Origin: Miniphocaeibacter sp012841535
Lineage (GTDB): Bacteria; Bacillota; Clostridia; Tissierellales; Peptoniphilaceae
NCBI RefSeq assembly: GCF_049274025.1
Contig: NZ_JBASRV010000010.1
Reading direction: 5' to 3' (one strand)
DNA: 64,000 bases
Shown: positions 8,480 through 17,196 of the stretch, piece by piece
Position numbering within the stretch: the stretch's first letter is position 1
Layout of the letters: every line of letters starts with the position of its first letter
Notes under the pieces: model-generated
Told to the model about the DNA's origin: nothing
Database searches by the model: none
What the model saw: the letters and a program-made list of their open reading frames with translations, nothing else
Made by a program: the position numbers and the translations under genes

Positions 8480-8872
8480 AATCATATCATGACCACATTT
8501 TTTACAGTGTACTTTAATTTTACCTTTGCCTTTAGGTACCCTTAAAGTTGTTTTACAATTTTCACATTTGAAAAATTTATATTCTTTTCTTTGTTTAAAG
8601 ATCATTTTCATTTTGCTAAATTTTCCAGTAAATTTATTTCTTAACCTTAAAAAATCTTGGTTTTCCATACTTCTTTTAGCAATATTTTTTGAAAAAACTA
8701 TATAATTAGAATATATAATTAATAAAAAACCAAACCAAAATAGTATTTGTCTTGCAATATTATCCAAAAATAAACTTGCTATAATAGCAATTAACGATAA
8801 AATTGATAAAAATCTTGAAAAAGCATTTGGACCATTTCTACCGGACATGAATTTATACATTTTTTCTTTCAT
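8468..8872 (-). CDS. Two-helix membrane protein with C-terminal zinc ribbon
   Basis: This 134-residue protein has two hydrophobic segments at about residues 20-38 and 43-62, a basic cytosolic linker, and a zinc-ribbon tail with CENC (103/106) and CKKC (123/126). The start is supported by GGAAGGG before the ATG. Similar short membrane proteins with an RVPKGKGKIKVHC ribbon occur in many Firmicutes without an assigned role. It lies convergent to mgtA and upstream of a glycosyltransferase on the same strand. Confidence 0.75.
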   Translation of the reverse strand: MKEKMYKFMSGRNGPNAFSRFLSILSLIAIIASLFLDNIARQILFWFGFLLIIYSNYIVFSKNIAKRSMENQDFLRLRNKFTGKFSKMKMIFKQRKEYKFFKCENCKTTLRVPKGKGKIKVHCKKCGHDMIKKS

Positions 8873-8955
8873 TTAAATCCCTTCCTAACATTAGAATCTT
8901 ATAAGATATTATATACCATTTACCTAAAAGTAATCTTAAAATAATATTAATTATT

Positions 8956-10107
8956 CTAAGAAATATATTTTTTATATATTTCTAAAACCTTATTTGCAAA
9001 AGTTCTAGAAGAAAAATTTTCATTTGCACTAATTATTGCATTTTTAGACAAATTATTATATAGTTCATCGTTATTAAAAATAAGTTTAAGTTTTTCTTTA
9101 AATTCTTCAAAACTATTATATCTAAAGCCATTGTAATTATTTATTACAGTTTTTTCCAAGCATTCATCATTTCTACATAGAACTGGAATTCCATTGGCTA
9201 AGGCTTCAATATATGTTAGGCCTTGAGTTTCACTAGTTGAGGCAGAAACAAACAAATCAGCCATTTGATAATAAATATTTAATTGTTCATTAGGTATTAA
9301 ACCAGTAAAGGTTACTTTATTATTTAAATTATTAATTTCAATTAAATTAATTAGGTTATTTTTATTAGGTCCATCTCCAACAATAACTAGATGAAAATTT
9401 TCCATTTCTATTTTCTTTAAATAATTTATTAATTCTTCAAGATTTTTTTCTTTACCGACCCTTCCTACGGAAATTAAAATTTTAGCTTCTAGTGGTAGCC
9501 CTAATTCTTTTTTTAAAAGCTCCAATTCTTCTTTAGGATATTTAATCTTAAATTTATCCATCGATAAACCAGTAGGAACAATATAAATATTTCCATTTAT
9601 ATCATACTTTTTTAAAACCTTAAATGTTTTTAAAGTAGGCACTATCATACAGGCGGTTTTATTATATATTCTTTTAGTAAATTTCTTTGCAAGGTATTTT
9701 CCTACTTTTACACTAGGTGAAAAATAGTGGGTATATTCTTCATAAAGGGTATGATAGGTGTGTATTATTGGAATTTCTAGTTTATTTGCAATTTTCCTTG
9801 CAATGAAAAAAGTAGTAAATTCGCTTTGAGTATGAACAATATCCGGTTTCCAATCAAGTATTGAATTTAGTAAAGGATTGGTGTAAGATAAAGAAAATCT
9901 TGCATCAGGATAAATTCTTGACACGTCATAAGAACCTAAATATACTACATTATCATCATAGTCAATATAAGAATGATGATTAGAAGAAAGGGTTAGGATT
10001 TTTACATCATGACCCATTGAAATAAGCTCTCGTCTAAGATTTTTTATTGAAGTAGTTACTCCATTTATAATTGCGGAATAAGCGTCAGTAGCTAATAAAA
10101 TTTTCAT
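8956..10107 (-). CDS. GT4 glycosyltransferase, glucosyl-diacylglycerol synthase-like
   Basis: This 383-residue retaining glycosyltransferase has the GT-B fold. The N-terminal acceptor domain begins KILLATDAYSAIINGVTTSI, a form common in monoglucosyl-diacylglycerol synthases. The C-terminal donor domain contains IVGDGPNKNNL (about 244) and the EX7E motif SETQGLTYIEALANG (about 292-306). It probably transfers glucose from UDP-glucose to diacylglycerol or to a glycolipid at the membrane. The exact acceptor is not provable here. It reads away from rplM and has no second glycosyltransferase partner. Confidence 0.85.
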   Translation of the reverse strand: MKILLATDAYSAIINGVTTSIKNLRRELISMGHDVKILTLSSNHHSYIDYDDNVVYLGSYDVSRIYPDARFSLSYTNPLLNSILDWKPDIVHTQSEFTTFFIARKIANKLEIPIIHTYHTLYEEYTHYFSPSVKVGKYLAKKFTKRIYNKTACMIVPTLKTFKVLKKYDINGNIYIVPTGLSMDKFKIKYPKEELELLKKELGLPLEAKILISVGRVGKEKNLEELINYLKKIEMENFHLVIVGDGPNKNNLINLIEINNLNNKVTFTGLIPNEQLNIYYQMADLFVSASTSETQGLTYIEALANGIPVLCRNDECLEKTVINNYNGFRYNSFEEFKEKLKLIFNNDELYNNLSKNAIISANENFSSRTFANKVLEIYKKYIS

Positions 10108-10198
10108 AATTACCTCTTTTGTATATAGAAATACATTAAGTATAATTATAACACATTTAATTTTAGGTATAAATTTTATGGTTTTATCTATATTTTAG

Positions 10199-10227
10199 TT
10201 GACAAATAAGTAAAGTTAGGATATACT
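10199..10227 (+). promoter_or_regulatory. rplM-rpsI promoter
   Basis: TTGACA (10199-10204) and TATACT (10222-10227) with a 17-bp spacer form a near-perfect sigma-A promoter. Transcription should begin near 10234. Confidence 0.88.
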
Positions 10228-10233
10228 TATTCG

Positions 10234-10390
10234 GTGTTAAAAATGACTTCTCCAGTCCTTTTTAACAATATTCACAAAATCGCCAGTGGCCAGGGGTGCG
10301 ATTAATAAATGCTTGGTGGGAGAACAATCGCTTTTTAGCAGCGATGTCTAAATAGCTAAAAATATTGTAAAAAGGAAAGGAAAGGAAATA
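10234..10390 (+). ncRNA. Structured rplM leader (ribosomal-protein leader candidate)
   Basis: About 157 nt separate the promoter from the rplM start. CTTTTTAACAATATT (10258-10272) can pair with AATATTGTAAAAAG (10361-10374), closing a domain just before the ribosome site. Inside it lie two GC-richer hairpins: AATCGC/GCGATT (10278-10283 with 10298-10303) and ATCGC/GCGAT (10327-10331 with 10341-10345). This fits an autogenous L13-type leader; the family name is inferred from position, not from a covariance search. Confidence 0.6.
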
Positions 10391-10819
10391 ATGAAAAGCT
10401 ATGTTGCTAAAGCAGGAGATATCCAAAGAAAATGGTATGTAGTTGACGCTACAGACAAAGTACTTGGAAGACTTGCAAGTGAAATTGCAGCTGTTTTAAG
10501 AGGAAAGAACAAGCCTATATTTACACCAAATATAGACACAGGAGATTATGTAATAGTAATCAATGCTGATAAGGTTAGAGTAACAGGAAATAAGGAAGGT
10601 CAAAAACAATATAGACATCATACTGGTTATCCAGGTGGTTTAAAATCTATTTCTTATGAAGAGTTAATGGCAAAAAAACCAGAAAGAGCAATAGAAATTG
10701 CTGTTAAGGGTATGCTTCCACATAATAAATTAGGTAGAGCTATGTATAAAAAATTAAAAGTTTATGCTGGCCCAGACCATAATCATGAAGCACAACAACC
10801 AGAAGTTCTAGACATATAA
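10391..10819 (+). CDS. rplM: 50S ribosomal protein L13
   Basis: This 142-residue protein is the usual L13 length and has family stretches such as WYVVDATDKVLGRLASEIA and GMLPHNKLGRAMYKKLKVY. It is an early-assembling 50S protein bound to 23S rRNA. AGGAAAGGAAAGGAA precedes the ATG. It is the first gene of a two-gene operon with rpsI, behind a strong promoter and a structured leader that probably mediates feedback control. Confidence 0.98.
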   Translation: MKSYVAKAGDIQRKWYVVDATDKVLGRLASEIAAVLRGKNKPIFTPNIDTGDYVIVINADKVRVTGNKEGQKQYRHHTGYPGGLKSISYEELMAKKPERAIEIAVKGMLPHNKLGRAMYKKLKVYAGPDHNHEAQQPEVLDI

Positions 10820-10838
10820 GAAATAGGAGGGATATAAA

Positions 10839-11231
10839 ATGGCTAACGTACAATATTTAGGAACTGGAAGAAGAAAGACATCAGTTGCTAGAGTTAGATT
10901 AGTTCCAGGAAATGGACAATTTATTATAAACAAAAGACCAATTGATGAATATTTTGATTTTGATACATTAAGAGTTATAGCAAAAGAACCACTAGTTTTA
11001 ACTGAAAACTTAGGTGGTTATGATGTTTTTGTAAATGTTAAGGGTGGAGGATACACTGGACAAGCAGGAGCTATTCGTCATGGAGTAGCAAGAGCTTTAT
11101 TAGAAGTTGATCCAGAATTAAGACCAACATTAAAAAGAGCAGGTTTCTTAACAAGAGACCCTAGAAAAGTTGAACGTAAAAAATACGGATTCAAAAAAGC
11201 TCGTAAAAGTCCACAATTCTCAAAAAGATAA
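10839..11231 (+). CDS. rpsI: 30S ribosomal protein S9
   Basis: This 130-residue protein begins with YLGTGRRKTSVARVRL and ends with the basic tail KKARKSPQFSKR, whose terminal arginine-rich end reaches the P-site tRNA in ribosomes. It lies 19 bp after rplM with AGGAGGG before the ATG. The rplM-rpsI pair is a conserved bacterial operon, closed here by a terminator. Confidence 0.98.
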   Translation: MANVQYLGTGRRKTSVARVRLVPGNGQFIINKRPIDEYFDFDTLRVIAKEPLVLTENLGGYDVFVNVKGGGYTGQAGAIRHGVARALLEVDPELRPTLKRAGFLTRDPRKVERKKYGFKKARKSPQFSKR

Positions 11232-11241
11232 TATTGTTTAT

Positions 11242-11270
11242 AAGCTTCAGTTTATACTGGAGCTTTTTTT
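11242..11270 (+). terminator. Terminator of rplM-rpsI
   Basis: AAGCTTCAGT (11242-11251) pairs with ACTGGAGCTT (11256-11265) around a TTAT loop with one wobble pair, followed by a T-run to 11270. Confidence 0.88.
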
Positions 11271-11469
11271 GTGTTTTGAAAATGATATATTTTCATATAA
11301 TTTATATTTAAATTGATAAAAATGTAACTAATATCACATTATTTTTAATGAATTTAGATATAATTAATATAGAGAGATACTTATAATATTAAGAAGAATT
11401 CTTTTATAGTTTTAAATATCCTATAAAGTTATATAAAGAAATAAGAGGAATTTATTAAAGGAGGATAGA

Positions 11470-12159
11470 ATGGCAAAATCTGAAGAATGTTTAATTTGTA
11501 AAGAACCTTTGGTTTATTTAAATGAAGCTATTAACATGAAATGTTATATATGCGGAAGGGAAGAATTAAGTACTGCAAAATGTAAAAGTGGTCATTTTGT
11601 TTGCGATAAATGTCATGGTTCAGGTGTTCCATTAATAAAGGAAATATGCATAAATTCAAATAGTAAGAATCCAATAGAAATAACTGAAGAAATTATGAGT
11701 AAATCCTTTATCCATATGCATGGACCGGAACATCATGTCTTAGTAGGTTCAGCCTTATTAACAGCCTATAAGAATTCAGGTGGGAATATTGATTTAAGAA
11801 AATCCCTTGAAGAAATGGAAAAAAGAGGAAGTCAAGTTCCAGGAGGTACTTGTGGTTTTTGGGGAGCTTGTGGTGCATCTATATCTTTAGGTATATTTAT
11901 TAGTATTATTACAGGAGCAACTCCATTAACAAATAATCCATGGAAATTATCAAACTTAGCTACATCAAAAGCCTTGACAAAAGTAAGTGAAATAGGTGGA
12001 CCAAGATGTTGTAAAAGAAATTCCTTTATAGCCATTGAAACAGCTATAAATTTCGTAGAAGATAACATGGGAATAAAGATGGAAAATGAAAGTATTAAAT
12101 GTAAATTTAAAGAGAAGAATAATCAATGTATAAAAAATAGATGTCCTTATTATAATTAA
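11470..12159 (+). CDS. DUF5714-like cysteine-rich protein
   Basis: This 229-residue soluble protein starts with two Cys pairs resembling a metal-binding head (CLICKEP, CYICGRE, CDKCHGSG). The core has a conserved VPGGTCGFWGACGASISLGI stretch (about 121-140), then the signature GGPRCCKRNS (about 177) and a C-terminal CIKNRCPYY. I recognise the pattern as the DUF5714 family, which is common in anaerobes and often carries or lies beside redox or radical-SAM genes. The function is unknown; a metal or iron-sulfur site is inferred from the cysteines. AAAGGAGG precedes the ATG. Confidence 0.75.
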   Translation: MAKSEECLICKEPLVYLNEAINMKCYICGREELSTAKCKSGHFVCDKCHGSGVPLIKEICINSNSKNPIEITEEIMSKSFIHMHGPEHHVLVGSALLTAYKNSGGNIDLRKSLEEMEKRGSQVPGGTCGFWGACGASISLGIFISIITGATPLTNNPWKLSNLATSKALTKVSEIGGPRCCKRNSFIAIETAINFVEDNMGIKMENESIKCKFKEKNNQCIKNRCPYYN

Positions 12160-12235
12160 AATAATAACTATTGTTTAAATGTGATTAATAAAGCAATATA
12201 AGCTTTTTTAATAAATATTTTAAAAGGAGAAGGAA

Positions 12236-13885
12236 ATGAAAAAGTTTTTATCATTTGAATTTTGGCAAAAATTCGGCAAATCATTAATGGTTGTAATTGC
12301 AGTAATGCCTGCAGCAGGATTAATGATTAGTATTGGGAAACTTATTGCAATGATTAGTCCGGACCTAAACTTTTTAGTTACTACCGGTGGTGTAGTTGAA
12401 AATATAGGTTGGGCAATTATAGGTAACTTACATTTGTTATTTGCCATTGCAATAGGAGGTTCTTGGGCAAAAGAAAGAGCAGGAGGGGCCTTTGCTTCAG
12501 CTATAGCATTTATTTTAATTAATAGAATTACTGGAGCGGTATTTGGAGTAACTTCTGAAATGCTAGTAACAGAAGGAGCTGTAACCAATACTTTATTTGG
12601 TCAAGAAATACTTGTAGATGGATATTTTACCAGTGTATTGGAAGCACCAGCTCTTAATATGGGAGTTTTCGTAGGTATTATAGCAGGATTTTTAGGTGCT
12701 AATATCTACAACAAATACTATAATTTTAGAAAATTACCAGAAGCATTGTCCTTTTTTAATGGAAAAAGATTTGTGCCTTTTGTTGTAATTCTATGGTCAG
12801 TAATTATATCTTTACTACTTTCTGTTGTATGGCCATTTATCCAAACAGGAATAAATTATTTTGGAGTTTGGTTAGCTGAATCAAGTGACAAGGCACCAGT
12901 ACTTGCTCCATTTGTATTTGGTATGGCAGAAAGATTATTATTGCCATTTGGTTTACACCATATGTTAACAATTCCTATTAACTATACTGCCTTAGGAGGG
13001 ACCTATACTATTTTAACAGGAACCGGGGCAGGAACAGCAGTTTTTGGTCAAGATCCTTTATGGTTAGCTTGGGCAAGTGACTTAGTTAATTTAAAATCAG
13101 CTGGAAATATGACAGAGTACACTAATTTATTAAATTCAATAACTCCAGCAAGGTTTAAAGTTGGTCAAATGATAGGTTCCATGGGAATTCTTATGGGAAT
13201 AGCCCTAGCTATGTATAAAAATACGGATTTAGACAAGCGAAAAAAATATAAGTCAATGTTTTTCTCGGCGGGAATTGCCGTATTTTTAACAGGTGTAACA
13301 GAACCTTTAGAATTTATGTTTATGTTTGCCTCTCCAATATTATACGGAACATATGCTTTAATTCAGGGATTAGCCTTTGGCTTAGCAGATATAATTAATT
13401 TAAGACTCCATTCTTTCGGCTCTATAGAATTGCTTACAAGGGTTCCTATTAGTATAAAGGCCGGTTTAACGGGAGATTTAATCAATTATGTTATAGCATG
13501 TATTGTTTTCTTTGTAGGAACTTATTTTATAGCAAGTTTCCTAATAAGAAAGTTGAAAATAGCAACTCCAGGAAGACTTGGAAATTACGATGATAATGAT
13601 AATTCTGAAAATAAAGAAGTAGAAACTAAAGAAAAAGGTGATGCAAATTCACAAGTAGTAGCTATAGTAGAACTACTAGGAGGATCAGATAATATTGTAG
13701 ATGTTGATGCTTGTATGACAAGACTAAGAGTTTCAATTAAAGATGATAGTTTAGTAGGAAATGAAGAAGAATGGAAAAAACAGGGAGCTATGGGTCTAAT
13801 AAAAAAAGATTCAGGAGTTCAAGCTGTTTATGGTCCTAAAGCAGATATTTTAAAATCTGATATTAATGACTATTTAAATAGATAA
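12236..13885 (+). CDS. ptsG: PTS glucose-type transporter subunit EIICB
   Basis: This 549-residue protein has an EIIC membrane domain of about ten segments (1-430). It contains LLPFGLHHM near 237 and the sugar-site GVTEPLEFMFMFASP near 355. An acidic linker leads to an EIIB domain (about 465-549) with phosphorylatable Cys at about 493 in DACMTRLRVS. It would phosphorylate glucose or a related hexose during uptake; EIIA must come from elsewhere. AAGGAGAAGG lies before the ATG. The next gene follows after a single base. The symbol is the best family fit; a maltose/glucose permease is the main alternative. Confidence 0.85.
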   Translation: MKKFLSFEFWQKFGKSLMVVIAVMPAAGLMISIGKLIAMISPDLNFLVTTGGVVENIGWAIIGNLHLLFAIAIGGSWAKERAGGAFASAIAFILINRITGAVFGVTSEMLVTEGAVTNTLFGQEILVDGYFTSVLEAPALNMGVFVGIIAGFLGANIYNKYYNFRKLPEALSFFNGKRFVPFVVILWSVIISLLLSVVWPFIQTGINYFGVWLAESSDKAPVLAPFVFGMAERLLLPFGLHHMLTIPINYTALGGTYTILTGTGAGTAVFGQDPLWLAWASDLVNLKSAGNMTEYTNLLNSITPARFKVGQMIGSMGILMGIALAMYKNTDLDKRKKYKSMFFSAGIAVFLTGVTEPLEFMFMFASPILYGTYALIQGLAFGLADIINLRLHSFGSIELLTRVPISIKAGLTGDLINYVIACIVFFVGTYFIASFLIRKLKIATPGRLGNYDDNDNSENKEVETKEKGDANSQVVAIVELLGGSDNIVDVDACMTRLRVSIKDDSLVGNEEEWKKQGAMGLIKKDSGVQAVYGPKADILKSDINDYLNR

Positions 13886-13886
13886 T

Positions 13887-14696
13887 ATGAAAATTTTAAC
13901 ATTAAATACCCATAGTTGGTTAGAAAAAAATCAAAAAGAAAAATTTAATATATTTGTAGATAATATTCTTGAAGAAAAATATGATATTATTTTTCTTCAA
14001 GAGGTTAATCAAAGTATTTCTGCAAATAAAATAGAAAGAAAAGATAAAAAAATAGTTGAATTAGCTAGACTTAAAGAAAATAATTTCGGTTTACTATTAA
14101 AAGATGAATTGAAAAGTAAAGGCTTAAATTATTACTATACTTGGGATAGTACCCATATTGGATATGATATTTATGATGAAGGTATTGCAATATTATCTTT
14201 AAATCCTATTTTGGAAGTAAAAAGTAAAATCATTTCAAGTTCAGTAGAATATAAAAGTATAGAAACCAGAAAAGCAACTGGAATAAAAATTCAATATAAG
14301 AATAAGGATATTTGGGCATTTACTTTACATTTTTCTTGGTGGAAAGATGGTAACTTTCAATATGAATGGAAAAAATTAAGAGAAATTATAAATGAAATAA
14401 AGGCAGATTTATTTATATTAGCAGGTGATTTTAATAATGATGCTAATATTAGAAATGAAGGCTACGATTTAGTATTAAAAAGTGGTTTCTATGACTCTTT
14501 TAATTTAGCTAAGGAAAAAATTGGAGAATATACAGTTGAATCTGAAATTGCTGGTTGGAAAGGCGATTCAAGTAATAAAAGAATAGATTTTGTATTTTTA
14601 TCAGAAGAAGTAGGTGTAAAAAAATATGAAGTCGTTTTTAAAGATGAATTGCAAATATCCGATCATTTAGGGGTAAAAGTTGAACTAGAAATTTAA
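13887..14696 (+). CDS. Endonuclease/exonuclease/phosphatase-fold hydrolase
   Basis: This 269-residue protein has the EEP fold with its usual catalytic sites: LTLNTHSW at the N-terminus, FLQEVNQ (Glu about 37), LAGDFNND (Asp/Asn about 190) and a terminal SDHLGVKVELE. The family covers Mg-dependent nucleases, phosphodiesterases and sugar- or lipid-phosphate phosphatases, so the substrate is open. It begins one base after the EIICB stop and must be translated from the same mRNA. A role on the imported phosphosugar or a related diester is plausible but unproved. There is no signal peptide, so it should be cytosolic. Confidence 0.85.
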   Translation: MKILTLNTHSWLEKNQKEKFNIFVDNILEEKYDIIFLQEVNQSISANKIERKDKKIVELARLKENNFGLLLKDELKSKGLNYYYTWDSTHIGYDIYDEGIAILSLNPILEVKSKIISSSVEYKSIETRKATGIKIQYKNKDIWAFTLHFSWWKDGNFQYEWKKLREIINEIKADLFILAGDFNNDANIRNEGYDLVLKSGFYDSFNLAKEKIGEYTVESEIAGWKGDSSNKRIDFVFLSEEVGVKKYEVVFKDELQISDHLGVKVELEI

Positions 14697-14712
14697 ATAT
14701 TATTGTAAAATT

Positions 14713-14754
14713 AAAAAAACTAGCCAAAGTTTTAAGACTAAGGCTAGTTTTTTT
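14713..14754 (+). terminator. Terminator of the EIICB-EEP operon
   Basis: AAAAAAACTAGCC (14713-14725) pairs with GGCTAGTTTTTTT (14742-14754) around a 16-nt loop. Confidence 0.85.
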
Positions 14755-14776
14755 ATGTTTTAATTTGGTAATTAAG

Positions 14777-14833
14777 TTGACAAAAGATAATAAATGGAAT
14801 ATATTAACAGTGTTAAGTAAAATAACGGTGTTA
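14777..14833 (+). promoter_or_regulatory. Promoter and candidate TetR operators
   Basis: TTGACA (14777-14782) and TATATT (14800-14805) have a 17-bp spacer. Overlapping the -10 and start region is the palindrome TTAACAGTGTTAA (14804-14816). A second one, TAACGGTGTTA (14823-14833), lies 18 bp downstream centre to centre. Both sit just before the tetR gene, a typical autorepression layout. Confidence 0.7.
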
Positions 14834-14848
14834 AGTTGAGGTGGTTAA

Positions 14849-15469
14849 GTGGTTAGTAAAAAACGTAGGGAAAATGAAAAAGAAAAAATGCGTAAGCTTA
14901 TACTAAATGCTAGTGTAAAAATAATCCTAGAAGATGGTTACGATAAACTATCCATGAGAAAAATAGCTGATAAAATAGAATATTCTGCAACGACAATTTA
15001 TTTATACTATAAGGATAAGAATGAAATAGTTGAAGATATTTCAATAGGGATTTATGAAAAAATAGTTAAGAATATAAAAAATGTCCTGGAGAATAATAAA
15101 AATCTATCAATAGAAAAACAAATAGAACTTTCCTTTAAAGAGTTTATTTATAGCATTACAGATAATCCGGAAATGGGAAGGGCAGTTATTAGAAGTGGAA
15201 CTAGTGCAATGTTAGGGCCAAGAAATGAAAGGGAAGATCAAGAAATAACCGGAATTGATATGCTTGGAAATTTATTGGTAAAAGGTCAAGAAGAAAAAGT
15301 CTTTTCAAAAATTGAAGAATTTATGCCACTTATGATTATTTCATCCTTAATAGGATTTTCTATGAATGCCATAGAAAATCGACTATATGAAGATGATAAT
15401 TGGGATAATTTAGTAGATAAATATTCAAGATTATTACTTGATGGACTATTATACAGGGAAAGAGATTAG
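14849..15469 (+). CDS. TetR/AcrR family transcriptional regulator
   Basis: This 206-residue protein starts at GTG with GAGGTGG 4 nt upstream. The N-terminal helix-turn-helix is LSMRKIADKIEYSATTIYLY (about 34-53), the TetR signature. The C-terminal ligand domain is of the all-helical type and ends LLLDGLLYRERD. It leads an operon with an FMN-binding protein and a flavodoxin, and likely represses that operon through the palindromes at its own promoter. The inducer cannot be read from sequence. Confidence 0.9.
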   Translation: MVSKKRRENEKEKMRKLILNASVKIILEDGYDKLSMRKIADKIEYSATTIYLYYKDKNEIVEDISIGIYEKIVKNIKNVLENNKNLSIEKQIELSFKEFIYSITDNPEMGRAVIRSGTSAMLGPRNEREDQEITGIDMLGNLLVKGQEEKVFSKIEEFMPLMIISSLIGFSMNAIENRLYEDDNWDNLVDKYSRLLLDGLLYRERD

Positions 15470-15470
15470 A

Positions 15471-15875
15471 GTGAAAAGAAAATTAAAATTTATAATATTT
15501 TCTATTGCCTTAATAGTTTGTATTTGTGGGATTTTAATTTTTAAATTAGGGAAATCATCATTACCTATTATTTATCCTATAGAAGATATAGAAATTAAGT
15601 CTGTAGAAGATGGAGAGTACATTGGATATGTAAACAATAGTCTTATTAAGGTAAAATTAGCTGTTAGTGTTTTAAACGGAGAAATAAGGGAAATAGAAAT
15701 TCTTCAACACGATAATGGTTTAGGAAAAAAAGCGGAGTCTATAATAGCTGATATAATTAAAAATCAATCATTAAAGGTAGATGCTGTTTCTTCTGCTACC
15801 TATAGTAGCAATAGTATTTTAAAGGCAATAGAAAATGCTTTAATAAATTCCTCTAGGGAGGTTGAAAAAAAATGA
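15471..15875 (+). CDS. Membrane-anchored FMN-binding domain protein
   Basis: I prefer the GTG at 15471 (134 residues), which begins one base after the tetR stop and follows AGGGAAAGAG. An in-frame ATG at 15438 lies inside tetR. The protein has one membrane segment (about residues 6-24), then an extracellular FMN_bind domain with the motif VDAVSSATYSSNSILKAIE near 100. Its SxATYS motif resembles the SGAT(S/T) site where FMN is covalently attached to threonine in NqrC/RnfG-type proteins. It overlaps the flavodoxin gene by 4 nt. It probably passes electrons at the membrane face. Confidence 0.82.
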   Translation: MKRKLKFIIFSIALIVCICGILIFKLGKSSLPIIYPIEDIEIKSVEDGEYIGYVNNSLIKVKLAVSVLNGEIREIEILQHDNGLGKKAESIIADIIKNQSLKVDAVSSATYSSNSILKAIENALINSSREVEKK

Positions 15876-16348
15876 ATGTTTTAATAGTATATTCAAGTAA
15901 ATACGGGTGTACGGAAAAATGTGTAAAATATTTAGAGAATAGGATAGATTATAATGTTGAAATTATAAATCTTAAGAAAGATAAATTAGTGGATTTAGGT
16001 ACTTACGATACAGTTATAATTGGAAGTCCAATATATATGGGAAAGGCTTTAAAAGAAGTTAGAAACTTTTGTAAAAAATATTTAAAATTATTGTTAAAAA
16101 AGAAAGTTATACTATTTTTATGTTGTACAACACCTAATAAATTAGATGAGTTTTTAGTTGGAAACTTTTCTAATGAATTACTATCTCATGTTAGGGATAG
16201 AATTAATTTTGGTGGTGAAATTCAATTAGAGGGTATGGGATTTATAGATAAACAAATAGTGAAAATGGCGGAAAAACTGGAAGCTAGAGAAATTGGAATG
16301 CAGGATAAAAATATTGAAAAAACAGCAGAGTTAATTAATAATATATAG
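15872..16348 (+). CDS. Flavodoxin-domain protein
   Basis: This 158-residue protein opens with MNVLIVYSSKYGCTEKC, the phosphate-binding loop of flavodoxins. GSPIYMGKALKEVRNFC follows around residue 55, with a CCTTP-like second flavin loop near 95. The layout resembles the HemG-like flavodoxin family more than classical electron-carrier flavodoxins. It is the last gene of the TetR-FMN-binding operon and overlaps the previous stop by 4 nt. Together with the membrane FMN protein it suggests a small flavin redox pair; the electron donor and acceptor are unknown. Confidence 0.85.
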   Translation: MNVLIVYSSKYGCTEKCVKYLENRIDYNVEIINLKKDKLVDLGTYDTVIIGSPIYMGKALKEVRNFCKKYLKLLLKKKVILFLCCTTPNKLDEFLVGNFSNELLSHVRDRINFGGEIQLEGMGFIDKQIVKMAEKLEAREIGMQDKNIEKTAELINNI

Positions 16349-16411
16349 TTTTATAAAAAAATTAAAGTGGCTTACATATTAGAATTATAAGAAAATAGTC
16401 TTAAAAAAATT

Positions 16412-16440
16412 AATGTCATGAATAATTTATTCATGGCATT
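16412..16440 (+). terminator. Hairpin after the flavodoxin gene
   Basis: AATGTCATGAAT (16412-16423) pairs with ATTCATGGCATT (16429-16440) with one wobble pair. The T-run after it is weak, so terminator strength is uncertain. Confidence 0.5.
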
Positions 16441-16539
16441 TCATATTTTAATAAAATAATATTGGTAATAATGTATAATGAGATTAATTTGGTAAATTTG
16501 TCTTAAAAAATAATAAGAATATAGAGAGGAAGAATTTTT

Positions 16540-17196
16540 TTGGAAAAGATTTTGTTAGTTGAAGATGATAGTTTGATAGCTTCTGGATTGGTATATGCTT
16601 TTGAACAAGAAGGCTATAGGATTCTACACTGTAAATCCGTAAAAGAAGCTAGAGACACAATAGAAAAGGATAAATTTGACTTGGCAATACTAGATATGCA
16701 ATTACCTGATGGAAGTGGTTTTGATGTAAGAGAGAATTTGGAAAATACTGCCATAATTTTTTTAACAGTAGTTGATGATGAAGGAAATATTGTTCGTGCT
16801 TTTGAAAGTGGTGCCGATGATTATGTAACTAAGCCATTTCGTTTAAGGGAATTACTAGCTAGGGTAAAACGAACTTTAAGTATACACAAGGGTTATAAAA
16901 AACAATCTCCTTATTTATATATAGATAATGTAACAATTGATACATCTGCTGGGAAAGTTTTCAAAGGTGAAAAATTAATAGAGCTTACAGCATTAGAGTA
17001 TAGATTATTATTAGTTTTTGCATTAAATAAGGGACAAATGCTTACGCGTAATCAAATAATAGAAAATATTTGGGATTCAACAGGTAATTTTGTAGAGGAC
17101 AATACTTTAACAGTATATATAAAACGTCTACGAGAAAAACTTGGAGATGATATAAGAATTGAAACAGTAAGGGGGATTGGCTATCGTGTGGATTAG
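16540..17196 (+). CDS. OmpR/PhoB-family response regulator
   Basis: This 218-residue protein starts at TTG with GAGAGGAAG upstream. The receiver domain (1-115) has the acidic pocket VEDD, the phosphorylatable Asp52 in LAILDMQLPDG, and the Lys of DYVTKPFRLRELLARVK. A winged-helix DNA-binding domain (about 125-218) ends VRGIGYRVD. It is followed by an overlapping kinase gene and an ABC exporter, the arrangement of Bce-type antimicrobial-peptide-sensing modules. The ABC operon is the probable target. Confidence 0.93.
   Translation: MEKILLVEDDSLIASGLVYAFEQEGYRILHCKSVKEARDTIEKDKFDLAILDMQLPDGSGFDVRENLENTAIIFLTVVDDEGNIVRAFESGADDYVTKPFRLRELLARVKRTLSIHKGYKKQSPYLYIDNVTIDTSAGKVFKGEKLIELTALEYRLLLVFALNKGQMLTRNQIIENIWDSTGNFVEDNTLTVYIKRLREKLGDDIRIETVRGIGYRVD

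Noticed and set aside
12190..12211. Terminator before ptsG
   Set aside because: AAAGC and GCTTT give only about five pairs with a T-run; too weak to list with confidence, and the DUF5714-like gene may be read into ptsG.
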